Shown piece by piece: positions 1 through 21,646 of a stretch of 64,000 nt of DNA; within the stretch, counting starts at the first letter, position 1, and every line of letters starts with the position of its first letter. The stretch spans positions 29,598,427 through 29,662,426 of the forward strand of contig OX442315.1 of the NCBI GenBank assembly GCA_949358305.1, in the 5' to 3' direction. The DNA is from Strigamia acuminata. Its lineage: Eukaryota; Arthropoda; Chilopoda; Geophilomorpha; Linotaeniidae. The notes beneath the pieces are model-generated. The model had not been told where the DNA came from. It was given only the letters and a program-made list of their open reading frames with translations, and made no database searches. The position numbers were made by a program, and so were the translations under genes.

Positions 1-3000
1 CATGACTTATAAAAGTCATGCTTCAGAAGTCACTTAAACATAGGTACGAATTTGACCTTGTTATTTTCCTTATGTATAGAGAATGGGCAGTAGAGTTGTT
101 TCGCGTTTTAAGTTAAATTGGTGACTATTTTGAAAATTATCCAAAGTTACCGATATTCATTTGGATGTCTTGGATCAGGCTGTCATTCAGAAACAAATCA
201 AGTTGTTTGGTTTAAAATTCCAATGCAAGCTAAAAACGAATATTTGGGTTTGGAATCGGCATCTGAATCAATATTTGGTGTGTTGAAATGTATTACAAAT
301 TGTAATTGCTTTTTATTTGATTTTAAACTACTACTGTGTTGAGTGTTTTCTTTTAACCGTATAAAATTTGCGAGAAAAATAAGCTTTTAGACATCAGTAA
401 ACTTTATTGCTGGAGTTCATTTAGTATGTAGTATTGTAGATGTATCTGTTTTTACATTGACGCGGCATTCAGTGTTGATAAGTCGAAGCAGTGATAGAAC
501 TAGTCTTGGAATGTTACGTCATGAACCAATGATAACATGGACCCGTATTCACATGTTCAGTGCGTTTTGCCACCCACGGCGCCACATAATATATAGCTGC
601 ACTGTATTCTGGGATGACAACAGGTAACAAACATGTTTAGTTGGCAAGCAATGCATGTCACGTGATTGCTGTCATCCAATTAGCGCACAGAACAACGAAT
701 CAATAGGAAATAACATGGATACGTGTCCGTGTTATCCTTGGTTCATGGGTTACATCTTTTTTGCAAAAGAACTTGTGTTGTATTGGATTTACTGTCAAAT
801 GTCCAGCTGATATATAAAATAATTCTATATGAATATTTAAAAAAAATTTAAAAAAAATTTCTGGCTTTGATGTTCACAGAGATTAATACGGTAGAAAAGA
901 ATGTTGCATTGGGTTGGAATGCATTCAAGGTTAATTAATTAAGTAAACCTCTTTTTTAGATAAACTGTTTTGATGCGTGAAACATTTGATATATTGTTAT
1001 TTATGTTAAATAAATTGTGAATTAAGCAAATGTTAATTACGGAACTTTATGGTGTCAAATTGCTGAGTAATTGTGGATTTCAAATGAAACGAAAATTAAT
1101 ATTTAGGGCTGCTGTTTCAGGTCTACTGCGTATATGGGTTGTGCATACTATATTACTTTTTCTATGATTCCCCACTTGCTCTGCCAAAGGCACCGTTCTC
1201 AATATATCTACCGTATCTTTGAAGGGGCAAAAGTCTGTTGATCATCTTTAACGTGTTCTATTTAAACTTATCTTTATAGGCGAAGTCGAGCAGATAAAAA
1301 GGGGAAAAACAAAACATATTTAAAAAAAAAAAAAGGTTGGCGACACTTTAAATTGAGGTTGTAATTTTTAAAAATTGCATATTCATCTATTTGAAATTAG
1401 AAATATTGTTTCTATAAGTTATTAATGTAGGCCTAGTTCAAAACTGCTGTAATTATCGCTGCGCTTTTGTATGATGTGTGTTCTACTTTGATGCTAATGG
1501 AGAAATGCATGATAAATGCATTGAGGAAATGTTTGTACCATAGTAGTTGGCTTTTCGTTTATTTATTTTTATTTATTTACTTTTTTTTTTACGGTTTTAT
1601 TATTTAATGACATATGCATTAATGGGGTTAAGACTTTCACCCTAAATTCCTGAAATACAAAATTTTTTAAGAATATTTTTTCCCACGTTTCAATTTTATT
1701 TCACTCTGTGTCTGAAATGAAAAATTGAAAAACGGGTCAGAAAAGACAATCCTCCAAAAAGCAATGCCATTAATTTTTGTAAAAAAAAAAAATACAAGCC
1801 GATAATTATACGTCTACCGTCTATATGTTTATCGAAAATTTCATGAGTGACGGATAACGAGTCGAGGGGGAAAGTGATTTATTTTTGTTGCAATCTGCTT
1901 ATACTAGGACGATTCTGACCAATCTCTATCGAATTTTTTTATCCGTTGCAAATACGACCATGATATGATAATCAGCGTGCTAAATTGATTTCAACATCGA
2001 CTCGACTTGTTTATTCATATTGTGTCTTATACTGTTTAATGTAATATGATATGCAGTGGTAAATAACATTTTTAATTTGTCATTTCAGTACTACCGGTAG
2101 CGGCATTTAAAAATTAAAATAACAATTTTAGTTTAAGTGTATTTTAAGTTTTAACATGGGTTTAAACAGGAAATGATGTCATTTTTGATTTAAAATTGAA
2201 GTAAAATACAAAATATTTTAGTTTTTAAATTTACATTTATATATCATAAAAACTCATCCAAACAAAGTTTAAATCAATGTTGTTTCTATTCAATCAATTA
2301 TTTGAGCACATGCGAATTCCGATATGATCTTTTATTTATTTCATGGATCATGTGTAAATATCCGGCGAAGGCGTGTAAGGAACTAAAGATCGTTACTCAA
2401 GAAGTAATGAAGATATATAAAATTAATGAGGCAAATCGAAACCACAAAGTATGGCTCTCGTGCTATAAAAAAAAAGGAACTTGGTGATAGCCCCAAGATC
2501 GAAAAGCCTCGTTAATTAGATTTTTCAGTTAGTTTTTAAACTGAGCTTCGTGCAAACAAACTAAACATCAATGGAATTGTTTTTATAGTATTTTTTTGTC
2601 AATTTTCTCGCATAAAATTTAAATGTAAATATTTTGGCTGATGATTACAAGATGTCCTTCCTTTGGGATTCTCAATACCACAATCTGTGTGTCCTAGTTC
2701 TCTACATCTGGAAAGAAATTTTGAATTTCCCAGATTAACCAACACGTATCACGAAAGAAAAGTCTAACACTTGTTCCCAAAGCATTTGTTATTGTGATTA
2801 AATCTCGTGGTATGTGAATTATGTATTGGGCAGTATGAAAACACGGAAAATTATGAATCATTCTCGAGTCGTTTGTAGGAAGTGAGGTGAGGGCAGTTAG
2901 CTTTAGCAACAATAGAACCGTATCCACACTTGTGCCTAGATTATACGATATGAGAGATTTATGATGGAAATGAAGAGTTGTCAACTTTTTTTTTATTTTT

Positions 3001-6000
3001 GGGATTGTTGTCGACCTTTGCGAAACGAAAACTGCCATTTTAATTGGCCAGATATTATTTTTTTCGTGCATAAGGTCAACGCGTTATGGACTCCTGACCA
3101 ATTAGAAAAACTCCAACTGAGTTTGCGTGGGTTTTTCGCTCGATTGTGAATTTTGAAAGAGGTCAATGTCTTAAAACTCCTAATGTCCATGTTGTGGTCA
3201 ATTGAAGGTCATGGTTAGTTAAGAAGATAAGATAAATAAAGCTAAAAGTGGCGTTGAAACTTGCTCCTTTCCTTCCCCCTTTCGTACCACACTCACTTTC
3301 ATCAGAATTAGTTAAAAGTACTGCAAAACACGAGGGAAAACACGCGATTTCTCTTTCACCTCACGTTTTGAACCATCCCACGCTGTCTGGTGGAGGTCAT
3401 TCCTGTCCTTGTCATGACGCGTAACTGACGTCACAGGTGGTCATCTGTTTAAGGTAGTGAGAAAACTTTAGACAAATATTTTTCCTTTTTCATAAAATTT
3501 AATGCGTGTTGATAGGCTTGAACTAACTCATTGCTGGCAACGTTTAGATCGTTGGAGAGACTTTTCCATGCTAGATTGTCATCAGGTTTAATTTTGGAGG
3601 CAAACAACTCTGATTGATGAGTTTTTTACCAACAAATGTTCATCGTCGAATCCATGCACATCTATTCTCGCCCACTAACAAGGATGTCCTGTATCCTGTC
3701 ACAATAAAAATTCGTTTCTTTGCCCCACTTAAGCGCTAAACTAAGATCGCCGCACCTGGAAATGTAAAAACTTGTTATTTCGTCACCAATTCGACCAGTT
3801 ACTCCAGGTTTTGGTTTGAAGAAATGACTCGAGCATGTGATACGACTATACGAGTCTCGTAAATTCTGAAGCAGTGCTTTCTGGTAATTGACCTTGAACT
3901 CTAAATGAAGGAGCGTGAAATCCCCTCACTCGTTTCCCTCGGTTTTAAATCCCCACTAAAAACCAAAGCCTGTTTTTTCAATTTTTTTTTCTGTCTCCCT
4001 GCCTCTCTGGTTGTTAAAATTCAGGAGATTGAAGCGGTCTCGCTCTGTTTATGTCGTGGTTTACTTCCAGAAGTTTTGTACCTGGACACAGGAGGGCGCT
4101 GCAAGATGTGTATACGTTGAAGGTTCCACGAACCGCATGTGAGGGGAGGGACAAGGAACAACGTTTCGCTTCTCAAACGCATTCACAAGTTTGTGCTCGT
4201 ACTTTGATTAGAAGTTCCCACAGTTCTAGCCTTGAGAAATAGAGTGATTTTGGTTGCGTTTAAACCTGGAGATTTTGACTATCGAAACGCAGATGTAGTT
4301 TGAAGTTACGAGGTAAGTTGAATTTGAAAAAAAAGCGTGGACTTTGATTACCTATCTTACCGTATATCTACAAACTTCTAACTTATGTTGTCAGTGTGGG
4401 AAGTATAAAGGTGAGATCGAATCGTGTTTACACATGTAATTGGCCAACTGTACGCGAAATAAGGGTTCGATCTTTAAGTTTCTGCTTGAAAAGTTTGTTT
4501 AATTTTATTTTTCATCAACTTGAGAGTGTTCAGCAGTTAATTGAGGGTTGTGTTGATGGAAGGTGGAGGTGTGGAGGTGGAGGGGGTCCCTTTTTCACCT
4601 GACCCTATTCGCAGACATGTAGCTGTCTTTTGTTAGGGTTTTATGTGTTGAAAATAACACATTAAATTTGAGAAAAAAAACGTTTGTGGCATTTCAAAAG
4701 CAAAGTTTTGATAAGATAATGTGCTAATGTTAAATGGTGTTAAATTATAGAATGGCCAAACCGCCCATACCTGTCTGAGACACATAAATAAAACAAAGCA
4801 ATGAAATTTGATGGGAAATTTGAAGTTGGATATTTTCTAAAAAGAAAATTGCCAACCTCATTTAAACAAAACAAAAAAAACTTCTCCCAAGAAATTAATT
4901 GACCTGAAAAACGTTTATTGAAAAATTTCACTCTTTTGTTTTCAGCTGAGTGGCTTGTAAAGATAGAAATGAGATTGAGGTTTCAATTTATAGAAAGAGT
5001 GTAATAGCCAATTTGAAATTAACATATGATGAAGTAGTAATGGCTGCCACACCTCGGTTCGTATAAGATATTGCCTTGAATGTCTAAATACAGAAGCCTC
5101 TCATTGCTAAAAGATTTCGTCTTATCATGTGGTACTCCATGTCAAGTGATAAGAAGTTGGAAATAGAACCTACTTGAAATCACAACAGTTAGCTTATAGC
5201 ATCTCAAAAACGATCTCTAAATTTAGACTTACGGTATGCATAGTTTTGAAACTGTTTTCAATCATTCTTGCTTGATGTTTTCTTTTATTTTAGTTGTAAA
5301 CCTGTTTTCACATTTGGAAGAAATGCTTAATTGTGGAACTCTACAATATTGGTTGTGTCAGGACTTGTTTTTCTATAAATTTGTTTAAAGCCCAATCTGT
5401 TGGGTGTAATCGTATTACGAGACTAAACCACACACTTTGCACGATTTTCAAGTTGGTTGGAAACCAGTTTGTTACTTTTGCAAGTCAAAGATGACATTTG
5501 ATGCTTGCTGGGCTAAAGTAATGATGATGGCACTTCATTTATAAATAATTTAAAAACTCATTTCAATTATAAACAACTGTCTACTGCAATATTTAACGTC
5601 AGGATTATTTATTGTGCAGGAAACAAAAGAAGAAGAAACAAATTTTGTTCATTTTTTTTTTTTCAAATTGCAATACATAAAATATGTAAATAATTGCTTA
5701 GTTGTTGTTTTTTTTTTTCTATAAAAATAAGAAAAGAAAGATTTTTACAAAGAGGAGTGACCGTATGAACATAGTTTGGCCTTTACTTCCTAAGTGGGCA
5801 GGTTGAAAAAAGGTGTGTACTCCAAGAAAAAAGTCAACTAACCAAATATGGTGTGTGTATTGGACAAGTTCTTGGAGGTCTCGGGGATCCTGACCTTGAA
5901 GAAGCTATCATTTTCATTCAATTGAATGAGTTTACCACAGTTTGACAACCAAATTCCCTTCATTAAAATTACGACCTTTTTTTAATTTAAAAAACAAATA

Positions 6001-7920
6001 TTTAAGTTCACTCTACCCCGGCCTTTATTTATGGGACGGAACGTACGTTGAGATAAATTATATGTAATTTTAAGTATAAAATAGCTCTATTTTTAACGCA
6101 GCAGGTCATTAAAAGGTCACTTTGTTTCCTCTCTTTTTTGCAGTTTGTTCTTTGCAGTTTTTGCAGTAGTTTATTTTTGTTCTTTACTCGAGATTAGATG
6201 CAACTTAAGTAAGTTTGGTGGTAGTCATGAAGAGGGGTGAGCACTTCGTCCAATTAGAGTGGTCAAGCAGGCGCGAAAAGCCCTCGTACAACGCTGCTGA
6301 AAGGAAATTCCTGGGGGTATACAGTCGCGAAATGAGCAACATTCTTTACCCCCACTGTATTTCTTTCTGCACTTGTCCCCTTTTCACTTTCTTGTATTTC
6401 CGTTTGTTTTCTTTAGTAAAGGTTTTTAAGTCGACTTTATCCCACGGCAGGAAACTGATTTCTATGCAAATAAGCTTAGATAATTATAAAGTGAATTTTT
6501 AAATGTAAAAAATATATATATATATATATTTTTTTATTGTATTTGTTATTTTAACAAAACCACACGTGCTAGGGAAATCGTGAAGCGTATCGGCAGACCT
6601 GTCGAGTCCGCTTTTGAATTCTCTTTGCACTGAACCGCACCCATGGGTTGGTGAGTGGGATGGGTACGAATTGGAGAGGGGTCTGGCGGGAAAGGGCGGT
6701 TGCCATTTTTCCCAAAGGAAAAGTTGTAACCTGATCTTGTTTAGGATATGTAAAGGCCAAAGTAGTGCTCGTTATGCAAGTCTATTCAAAAGATGTGTTT
6801 CAAATGAGGTTTCTAAGTGAACATAAATTTTAATGGTTAACGGGAGCACTGGTGATGAATAAATAAGAATTTGAATTTCGTGCAAATTAAAATGTATTAA
6901 CCATCTTGCAGATAAATTAATGAAAAATTGGGCCAATTTATATAAAATGGTTTGGTTTTTTTTTTGTGAAAATGTATTGGAAACTAGTATATATCATTGC
7001 AAAATAAAGATGAGGCTATTGCACTGTGTTAACAGGTGTTGTTATGTACCTGCGCAGTGGAAATACATAGGTGTGGCTGCCTTTGCATTTGTTATCTTCA
7101 AAATCTGTCACAAGGATAAGGTCAAATTGGCAGTTGAAGTGGCCATTTGTCATTAATTGTCACCACCCGATTCGAATATTAATTGTTCTTTGGAAAGTAG
7201 ATCAAGTTTTATTGAGGAAGCAGCTTAATAAATGAATACATAAAAATCCTTATATGCGATATATTAAACCTTAAGCCTCTGTTCATATACACGTTTGGTT
7301 TCGAGCATGGTTTCAAGTGCGGTGACTTGAATGTGAAATGATTGGAAAAACCACTTGCCCTCGTCAATTTCACTTCGGATAATCATTGGAAATACTGTAC
7401 ACACACTCGTAAAAATAAACAATCGTGAAATCTAACTCTCAACCCCTTCTGCAATTTGATTTGCAAACTGATCTGATCTGTATGGTCAAAAGTTCAAGCA
7501 GAAAATAAAATTTTGCACATCCAGAACCGTGCAAAAGAATTTCAATCCCTTCCGTTTTCGAAGTGAATTATTTCAAATATCTCAAATATCTTCGCACGCT
7601 CGGAAATGTGTTTGGAATACAAAACAGAAATTGAAATTTGAAATTGAATTTGATGTTTACTATTTACGTATAGCATTGGAGTCTGAGTGTTTATTTAATG
7701 TTCTATCAGTTTAGTCTATACTTTATTTGTTGTCTGTGAAGACTAGTAAATGAATGTCTGATGACTTCACCCATAATAAACAGGTGTGTTGCGGAGTGGT
7801 CTAGCGAAAGCGCATATTCAGTTCCCAGGTGCAATTTCAATGACAGGCAGGAAGTTAAGGTGTCACGTGTCAAGGATAGTGTAGCACGGATGTTACAGGG
7901 ATGAATGAAAGTGAAAAGCG
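1..7920. other. Long non-coding region upstream of TANC
   Basis: No coding region is supportable here. The short open frames show no splice-linked partners, family motifs or non-random composition. The sequence is AT-rich with homopolymer runs and an (AT)n tract near 6509-6530. It may be intergenic or may hold distant 5' exons or enhancers of the TANC gene to the right; the sequence cannot decide this. One inverted-repeat element at 520-747 is listed separately. Confidence 0.6.
520..747. mobile_element. Candidate MITE with imperfect ~33-bp terminal inverted repeats
   Basis: The left end starts CATGAACCAATGATAACATG. The right end, read on the opposite strand, starts CATGAACCAAGGATAACACG, and similarity continues a further ~12 bases inward. 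The unit is about 228 bp and has no coding capacity. The flanks share GTTAC, but no clean target-site duplication is visible. Non-autonomous DNA transposon remnant is the likeliest reading; no superfamily is assigned. Confidence 0.5.
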
Positions 7921-7925
7921 AAAAG

Positions 7926-7998
7926 TATATATAAAAATTTTAATCTAGATGACTTTCTTGACAGTCAATAGATTAACAGAGTTGAGGTGAAAAGAAAA
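7926..7998 (+). promoter_or_regulatory. Candidate TATA promoter and non-coding exon 1 of TANC
   Basis: A TATATATAAA box lies at about 7926-7936. Roughly 60 bp downstream is a strong splice donor, AAAA|GTAAGT, at 7998/7999. This would give a short untranslated first exon of about 40 nt joined to the acceptor at 8818/8819, just before the TANC start-codon exon. It is inferred from motif spacing only, so other upstream promoters are possible. Confidence 0.25.
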
Positions 7999-8892
7999 GT
8001 AAGTCTGGCGTTTTATTTATCGTGACCCCTGTCAGATTATTATTACCTGTCTACCGTTAACCACAGATAAGAAAACGTTGAGGAATGTGTTTTCTGCTCT
8101 TGTATCTTGTTAACAGTTGTTTATGGAGCGTTGGATTAGGACACAGTTGTGACTGTTTCGAAATCTAAATTCAGAAAACACATTACAAACACCTTATAGA
8201 ATGTCTTCTGGGTCATCGTTTGACCTGAAAGAGACATTTTATTCCAATTTGACATTTTTAGGGCTGGAATGGTGTTTTCTTGTGTGGTATTTGGATCGTT
8301 AATTAACGTTAAGAAACTAACGACCGTCATAAAACCGCTTTTTAATTTTAAATGGTAATTAGTTAGGAGCATTAAAATATATTTTTCAGCTTGGAGGTGT
8401 TTACATTATACGAAAGGAGGAGTGTCTTTTGAATTGTATACATGTTGAAAGCTCCTTTGCATCTTCAACAGCTGTTACTAATGCATATTGCTTAGTTTTC
8501 CAGTGGTTTGTGTTCAGCAGTGTGTGTTTGTGCCTCCACATAGAACCTACTAAGAGTTTGTGATGCATCATCTTACCTTTTAGTACTTAAAATTAATGTA
8601 ATTTTTTTTTTTGTATAAACTTCTGTTTTTCACACACTGACAGCAATGACTTCTTAGAATGAGTTTAGTAGGTGGCACTTGGCACTTTGTCATTTTGATA
8701 AATTGTTCGGTTTGAAATCCATTAAGAGCTAGAAAAAAAAATTTATCAAGCACATGAAAAGGTTTTTTTTTTTTGTTTTGTTTTTTTTTTAAATTTGTAC
8801 CCATCACATTTATTTCAGAATGGACTAACTTGCATGTCATCTAACAAGATTTTTGCATGCCAAACAAGGAAATATTTTAAATACTTATCAAG

Positions 8893-17873
<8,981 letters not shown>

Positions 17874-17994
17874 CAAATCCAACATTTTAAGGATTTAAAA
17901 AAAGACTACAGTGATATCAATTTTCCTCGTTTTGTAATAATTTTTTTTATTTTTTTTATTGTGTAAATATCTCCTATTTAAGTTCCAAAGGCCT

Positions 17995-18000
17995 AATAAA
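17995..18000 (+). terminator. Poly(A) signal of TANC
   Basis: A canonical AATAAA lies about 120 bp after the TANC stop codon and about 115 bp before the convergent LACTB-like stop codon. The two genes therefore have abutting 3' ends. Confidence 0.6.
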
Positions 18001-18114
18001 TAATTTTGAAGTCTCATTCATTTTTAATGGGTGTTTACAAAGTCAACCAAAAATTTTAATTTTCAATCAAGATTCCAAAATTGTACATCAAATTACATGG
18101 TAGCCAAAAAAGAA

Positions 18115-20988
18115 TTAAGAATGTTGCCTGTACTTCTCGGGAATGCAATCCACGTTCTCAAAGATCTTGGCCACGCAAAGGGCAGTTTGAGTCAGCTGCA
18201 CTTCAGTCAAGTTGCTCAAAATCGTCACGACAACTCCTTTAGGTGGATTCAAAGCATTCATGCAGTTTTTGTCTTCTCTGGGCAAGATGAGCAGCACACT
18301 GCTGGCGCCGGCGCTTCCTCCGCTGTGAGTTGCGTAGAATCGTTGGTGGCGGCCGAACGCATGATTTTGGCTTTCCGGCACAACTCCCCAACCCATTCCG
18401 TACCATTCGTTTCCAATTGGTCTTCCGTCAGGTCCCAAAGTCTCCACGATGGGGGTCCACAACATCCTCACGGTGTCCTGCTTCAGGATACCAGGCAGAG
18501 GCGGGCACGGTGGTGGCGGTGGTGGACACGATTTCGCACAAGTAGCCAAACTTGAGCAATCCGTTGGGCACGGAGAGCACGGCGATGGGCACGGCGAGCA
18601 CGGCGATGGGCAAGCCGGGGGGCACGACGGCGGACACGGCGATGGGCAAGCCGGGGGGCACGACGGCGGACACGGCGATGGGCAAGCCGGAGGGCACGGC
18701 GATGGGCACGGCGGCGGACAGAGAGGTGGACAAGCAGGTTTGCATTTCTTCTCTCTCGGCATTGAAACCGGGCACATGGGTCTGAACTGGAAACTGTACA
18801 ACATCGCGTTACCGAACTTCACCATGTCTCCAACCGTCGACAAAATTCCATTGCTGGCCCATTTGCATGAATTGTCCACATACGGCGCGTTGATAAGACG
18901 ACACTTGTCTTTGATGTAAAACCTCGATCTGTTTGGAATAATTCTTTCGTGTTCGTCCATGTAAGAATGACACATTCCAATCATCTTGAACGTTTGTTTC
19001 ACCAGGCACACGAAAGGCGCATTCACAGCCGCTTCAGCTGCTGCGCTGAGCAAAACAAATCCCCAGGTCGAATACAAGAACTTGCAACCTACAAATATTT
19101 TCTTTCAATTAATTGAAAACAGCAATCAACCAATTAACCAAACCTGGTTTGTAAATCAAGGGATCATTCTTGAAAATACACAAAGCGTCGTTCACTGAAC
19201 AGCATCGTCGCGTCATGTAAAACTCCCTAATGGCATCATTTGGCTGCCAGCCTGGTGGTGGACACGGTAAACAGCACGGTGCACAAGGTCCGCATGGTCC
19301 ACAAGGTCCACATGGTCCACATGGTCCGCATGGTCCGCATGGTCCGCATGGTCCGCATGGTCCGCATGGTCCGCATGGTCCGCATGGTCCGCATGGTCCG
19401 CATGGTCCGCATGGTCCGCATGGTCCGCATGGTCCGCATGGTCCGCAAGGTCCACAAGGTCCACAAGGTGCACAAGGTAATGGTCCACAAGGTCCACAAG
19501 GTCCGCATGGTCCGCATGGTCCACAAGGTCCACAAGGTCCACAAGGTCCGCATGGTCCACAAGGTCCACAAGGTCCACATGGTCCACATGGTGATGGGCA
19601 TGGTCCACAAGGTCCACATGGTGATGGGCATGGTCCACAAGGTCCACATGGTGATGGGCAGCAAGAAGGCGGGGGGCAGCAAGAAGGTGGAGGGCAGCAA
19701 GAAGGCGGGGGGCAGCAAGAAGGCGGGGGGCAGCAATCCTTAGGAGGACAGCAAGGATCCTTTGGTGGGCAGCAAGGGGGTGGCGGGCAGCAAGATGGCG
19801 GCGGGCAGCATGGGGGTGGAGGGCAGCAATCCTTAGGAGGACAGCAAGGATCCTTTGGTGGGCAGCAAGGGGGTGGCGGGCAGCAAGAAGGCGGCGGGCA
19901 GCAAGGTGCCGGCGGGCAGCAAGGTGCCGGGCAGCAGGGATCTTTTGCACAGGGCGATGGACATTTTGGAGCGCATCGTTGAACGCCGTCCACTGGTGGT
20001 GGTGGACATTTGTCGTAGTGTCGGATACCACTCAAATGCGACACTAAATGACGCGGAGTGATGCAAACCTGAAATGTTCAATGTAGTTAAATTTAGTCAC
20101 AATTAGGATTGATTAGTGTTACTCTTTCGCATTGGAATGCTTTTTCTGGGAAACAAGGCACATAACACTGAATTGGTCTATCCAGGTCCAGTTTTCCTGC
20201 CTCCCAAATTCTGGCTACGATGGCCATGGTGACTGCATTACTAATACTAGCAATGCGCATAACCGTGTTTGCACACATTGGAACTCTGTTCTCCACATCG
20301 GCGTAACCGAAACCTGGAATCAGCAATAAACTCTAAACTCGCAAAAGTATTTACAATTAAAGTATTTTACATTACCTTCCTCCCAGACGAGGTTTCCATC
20401 AACACTAACTCCAACAACCAGGCCTGGAATACCGATTTCGTCCTAAAAGCAAAATCGAACGTTCGAAATTTGAAAAGGCCTAATTCGAATAAAAATTGAA
20501 GAAAATTTGGAAAAAAAACTTACTTTTAATCTGTTCACGATATCTCTGCATTGCGTGACTGCCGTGCACAATTCGATGGGATTTCCTTTGACAAAAGGCT
20601 TGCACTTATCGGGTAAGGGACACGGGGCCGGGGGACAGCATTTGGAGGCCGGTTTCGGGCAGCACACCGGCGGACAACACACCGGCGGTGGGCAACAAGG
20701 GGGTGGCGGGCAACATGATGGGGGTGGCGGGCAACAGGCAGTACATTCGGTTTGCAAAAATGGGCTTTGGAAAGGCCATTCTACTTTGTACTTTTGACTG
20801 GCGAATCTGGCTACTCCAGCTGCTCCTGCCGCTGCAGCGAAGAGTCCCACGTACTTGGTGATCGGGGATGTGGCATACTTGTTATGTCTCAGGGACTGCC
20901 AGTTGTAGAAGTTGCGGCTTTGAAAATTTTTGATGCTTTCACCGTTCAGTCTCGTCTTGCGAACGTGGTTCAAAATTCGCAAAAGCAT
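18115..20988 (-). CDS. LACTB-like: LACTB-like mitochondrial protein with three Cys/Pro/Gly repeat inserts; SxxK lysine lost
   Basis: Exons on the minus strand: 20988-20524, 20442-20376, 20313-20123, 20068-19144, 19088-18115. The total is 2622 nt, 873 aa against ~547 in human LACTB. The N-terminus is basic, Leu-rich and lacks acids, as in a mitochondrial presequence; an Ala/Gly-rich hydrophobic segment lies at ~47-62. The LACTB core is unmistakable: [75 protein letters not shown]. The catalytic S-x-x-K motif (SISK in human) is S200-I-S-N203 here, so the general-base lysine is missing. Three repeat blocks sit at loop positions: ~82-129 (CCPPP), ~262-515 (CCPPPxCCPPKD, then many GPC triplets) and ~666-740 (CPPxCPSP). 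The middle block falls where human LACTB has a charged insert. Known LACTB is an intermembrane-space filament former; the role of this version is inferred to be structural. Confidence 0.9.
18560..18735 (-). repeat. Coding tandem repeat, CPPxCPSP block (36-bp unit)
   Basis: On the plus strand a ~36-bp unit beginning GGCGATGGGCAAGCCGGGGG repeats at about 18601, 18637 and 18673, flanked by shorter GGCGATGGGCACGGCGAGCA copies. In the LACTB-like frame it encodes Cys-Pro-Pro-x-Cys-Pro-Ser-Pro. It is inserted between the conserved NAMLY segment and the [12 protein letters not shown] segment. Confidence 0.85.
19275..19660 (-). repeat. 9-bp coding minisatellite encoding (Gly-Pro-Cys)n
   Basis: The plus-strand unit CATGGTCCG, or its variant CAAGGTCCA, is reiterated for nearly 400 bp. 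About 15 units in a row are exact between ~19317 and ~19450. On the minus strand it reads GGA-CCA-TGC, or a T/TG variant, giving Gly-Pro-Cys triplets. The reading frame of the LACTB-like exon runs uninterrupted through it. Confidence 0.9.
19660..19945 (-). repeat. 15-bp coding repeat ([11 protein letters not shown]) with a 93-bp higher-order duplication
   Basis: Units of the form GGGCAGCAAGAAGGCGG repeat in tandem. A larger 93-bp block starting at 19731 recurs at 19824 almost unchanged, which adds 31 codons. In the minus-strand frame it encodes CCPPP-x and CCPPKD motifs. All unit lengths are multiples of three, so expansions keep the frame. Confidence 0.85.
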
Positions 20989-21646
20989 TTTGCAATTTTG
21001 TTAAAACAGGATTTTCACCAAAAGAGAATTGTAATTTTTTTCTAGTTAACTTTGAAAAACACTTTTTATAAAAATAAGGCCAACTCGGAAACTAATAAAA
21101 CATTTAAGAAATTAAGATAAGTTTTAAAAGAAATAATAAACTAAAGAAATGCGGACCGAGGAGGAGTTGGCCTGTTTAACGGCCTCGATCCTTTAAGTGT
21201 GAACTATAAAAATAATTTGGAACTGATGCTCGAGCTTAGGAGCTCGAGAATTTAGCGCGAGGAATCGATGTGAAAATCCTATCGGTAAATTATTAAAACT
21301 AAACAATGTATATACAAAAGTTTGAATTTTCCGTTCTAAATAGAATAAAAAGTGAAAAGAAAATAAGAAAAATCAATTTTTTAATTTTGATTATTAAATT
21401 TAAAAAATATATTTTTTGTTTGTTTCCTCCTTTTTTCAAAAGAAAATTATTTTGTACAGCGCATGAGGTAAAACATCGAGGAAAAAGTAAATAAAAATAG
21501 TATGACGTCAATGCTTCCTACCGCTATCTGACGGTAAAATTCTGAACTTATTCAAAACATAAATGTTCGCCGGCTAACCTTCGCCTTCTGTGTTCATTCT
21601 TTCCTGTCTCTGGGATTGGTTTTATTAGAAAAAAGAATTCGTTCCA

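Noticed and set aside
2694-3190. Overlapping minus-strand frames of 125 and 65 codons
   Set aside because: No motif, no plausible exon chain, and both strands are open over the same interval; treated as chance.
7787-7865. tRNA-like stretch with GCGGAGTGGTCTAGCG
   Set aside because: It resembles an A box, but no B box (GGTTCGAATCC type) or closing acceptor stem follows, so neither a tRNA nor a SINE can be supported.
19230-19982. Long open frames on the plus strand opposite the LACTB-like repeats, including a 250-codon collagen-like GPHGPQ frame
   Set aside because: They are shadows of in-phase minisatellites, open in several frames. The minus-strand frame alone is spliced to conserved LACTB exons.
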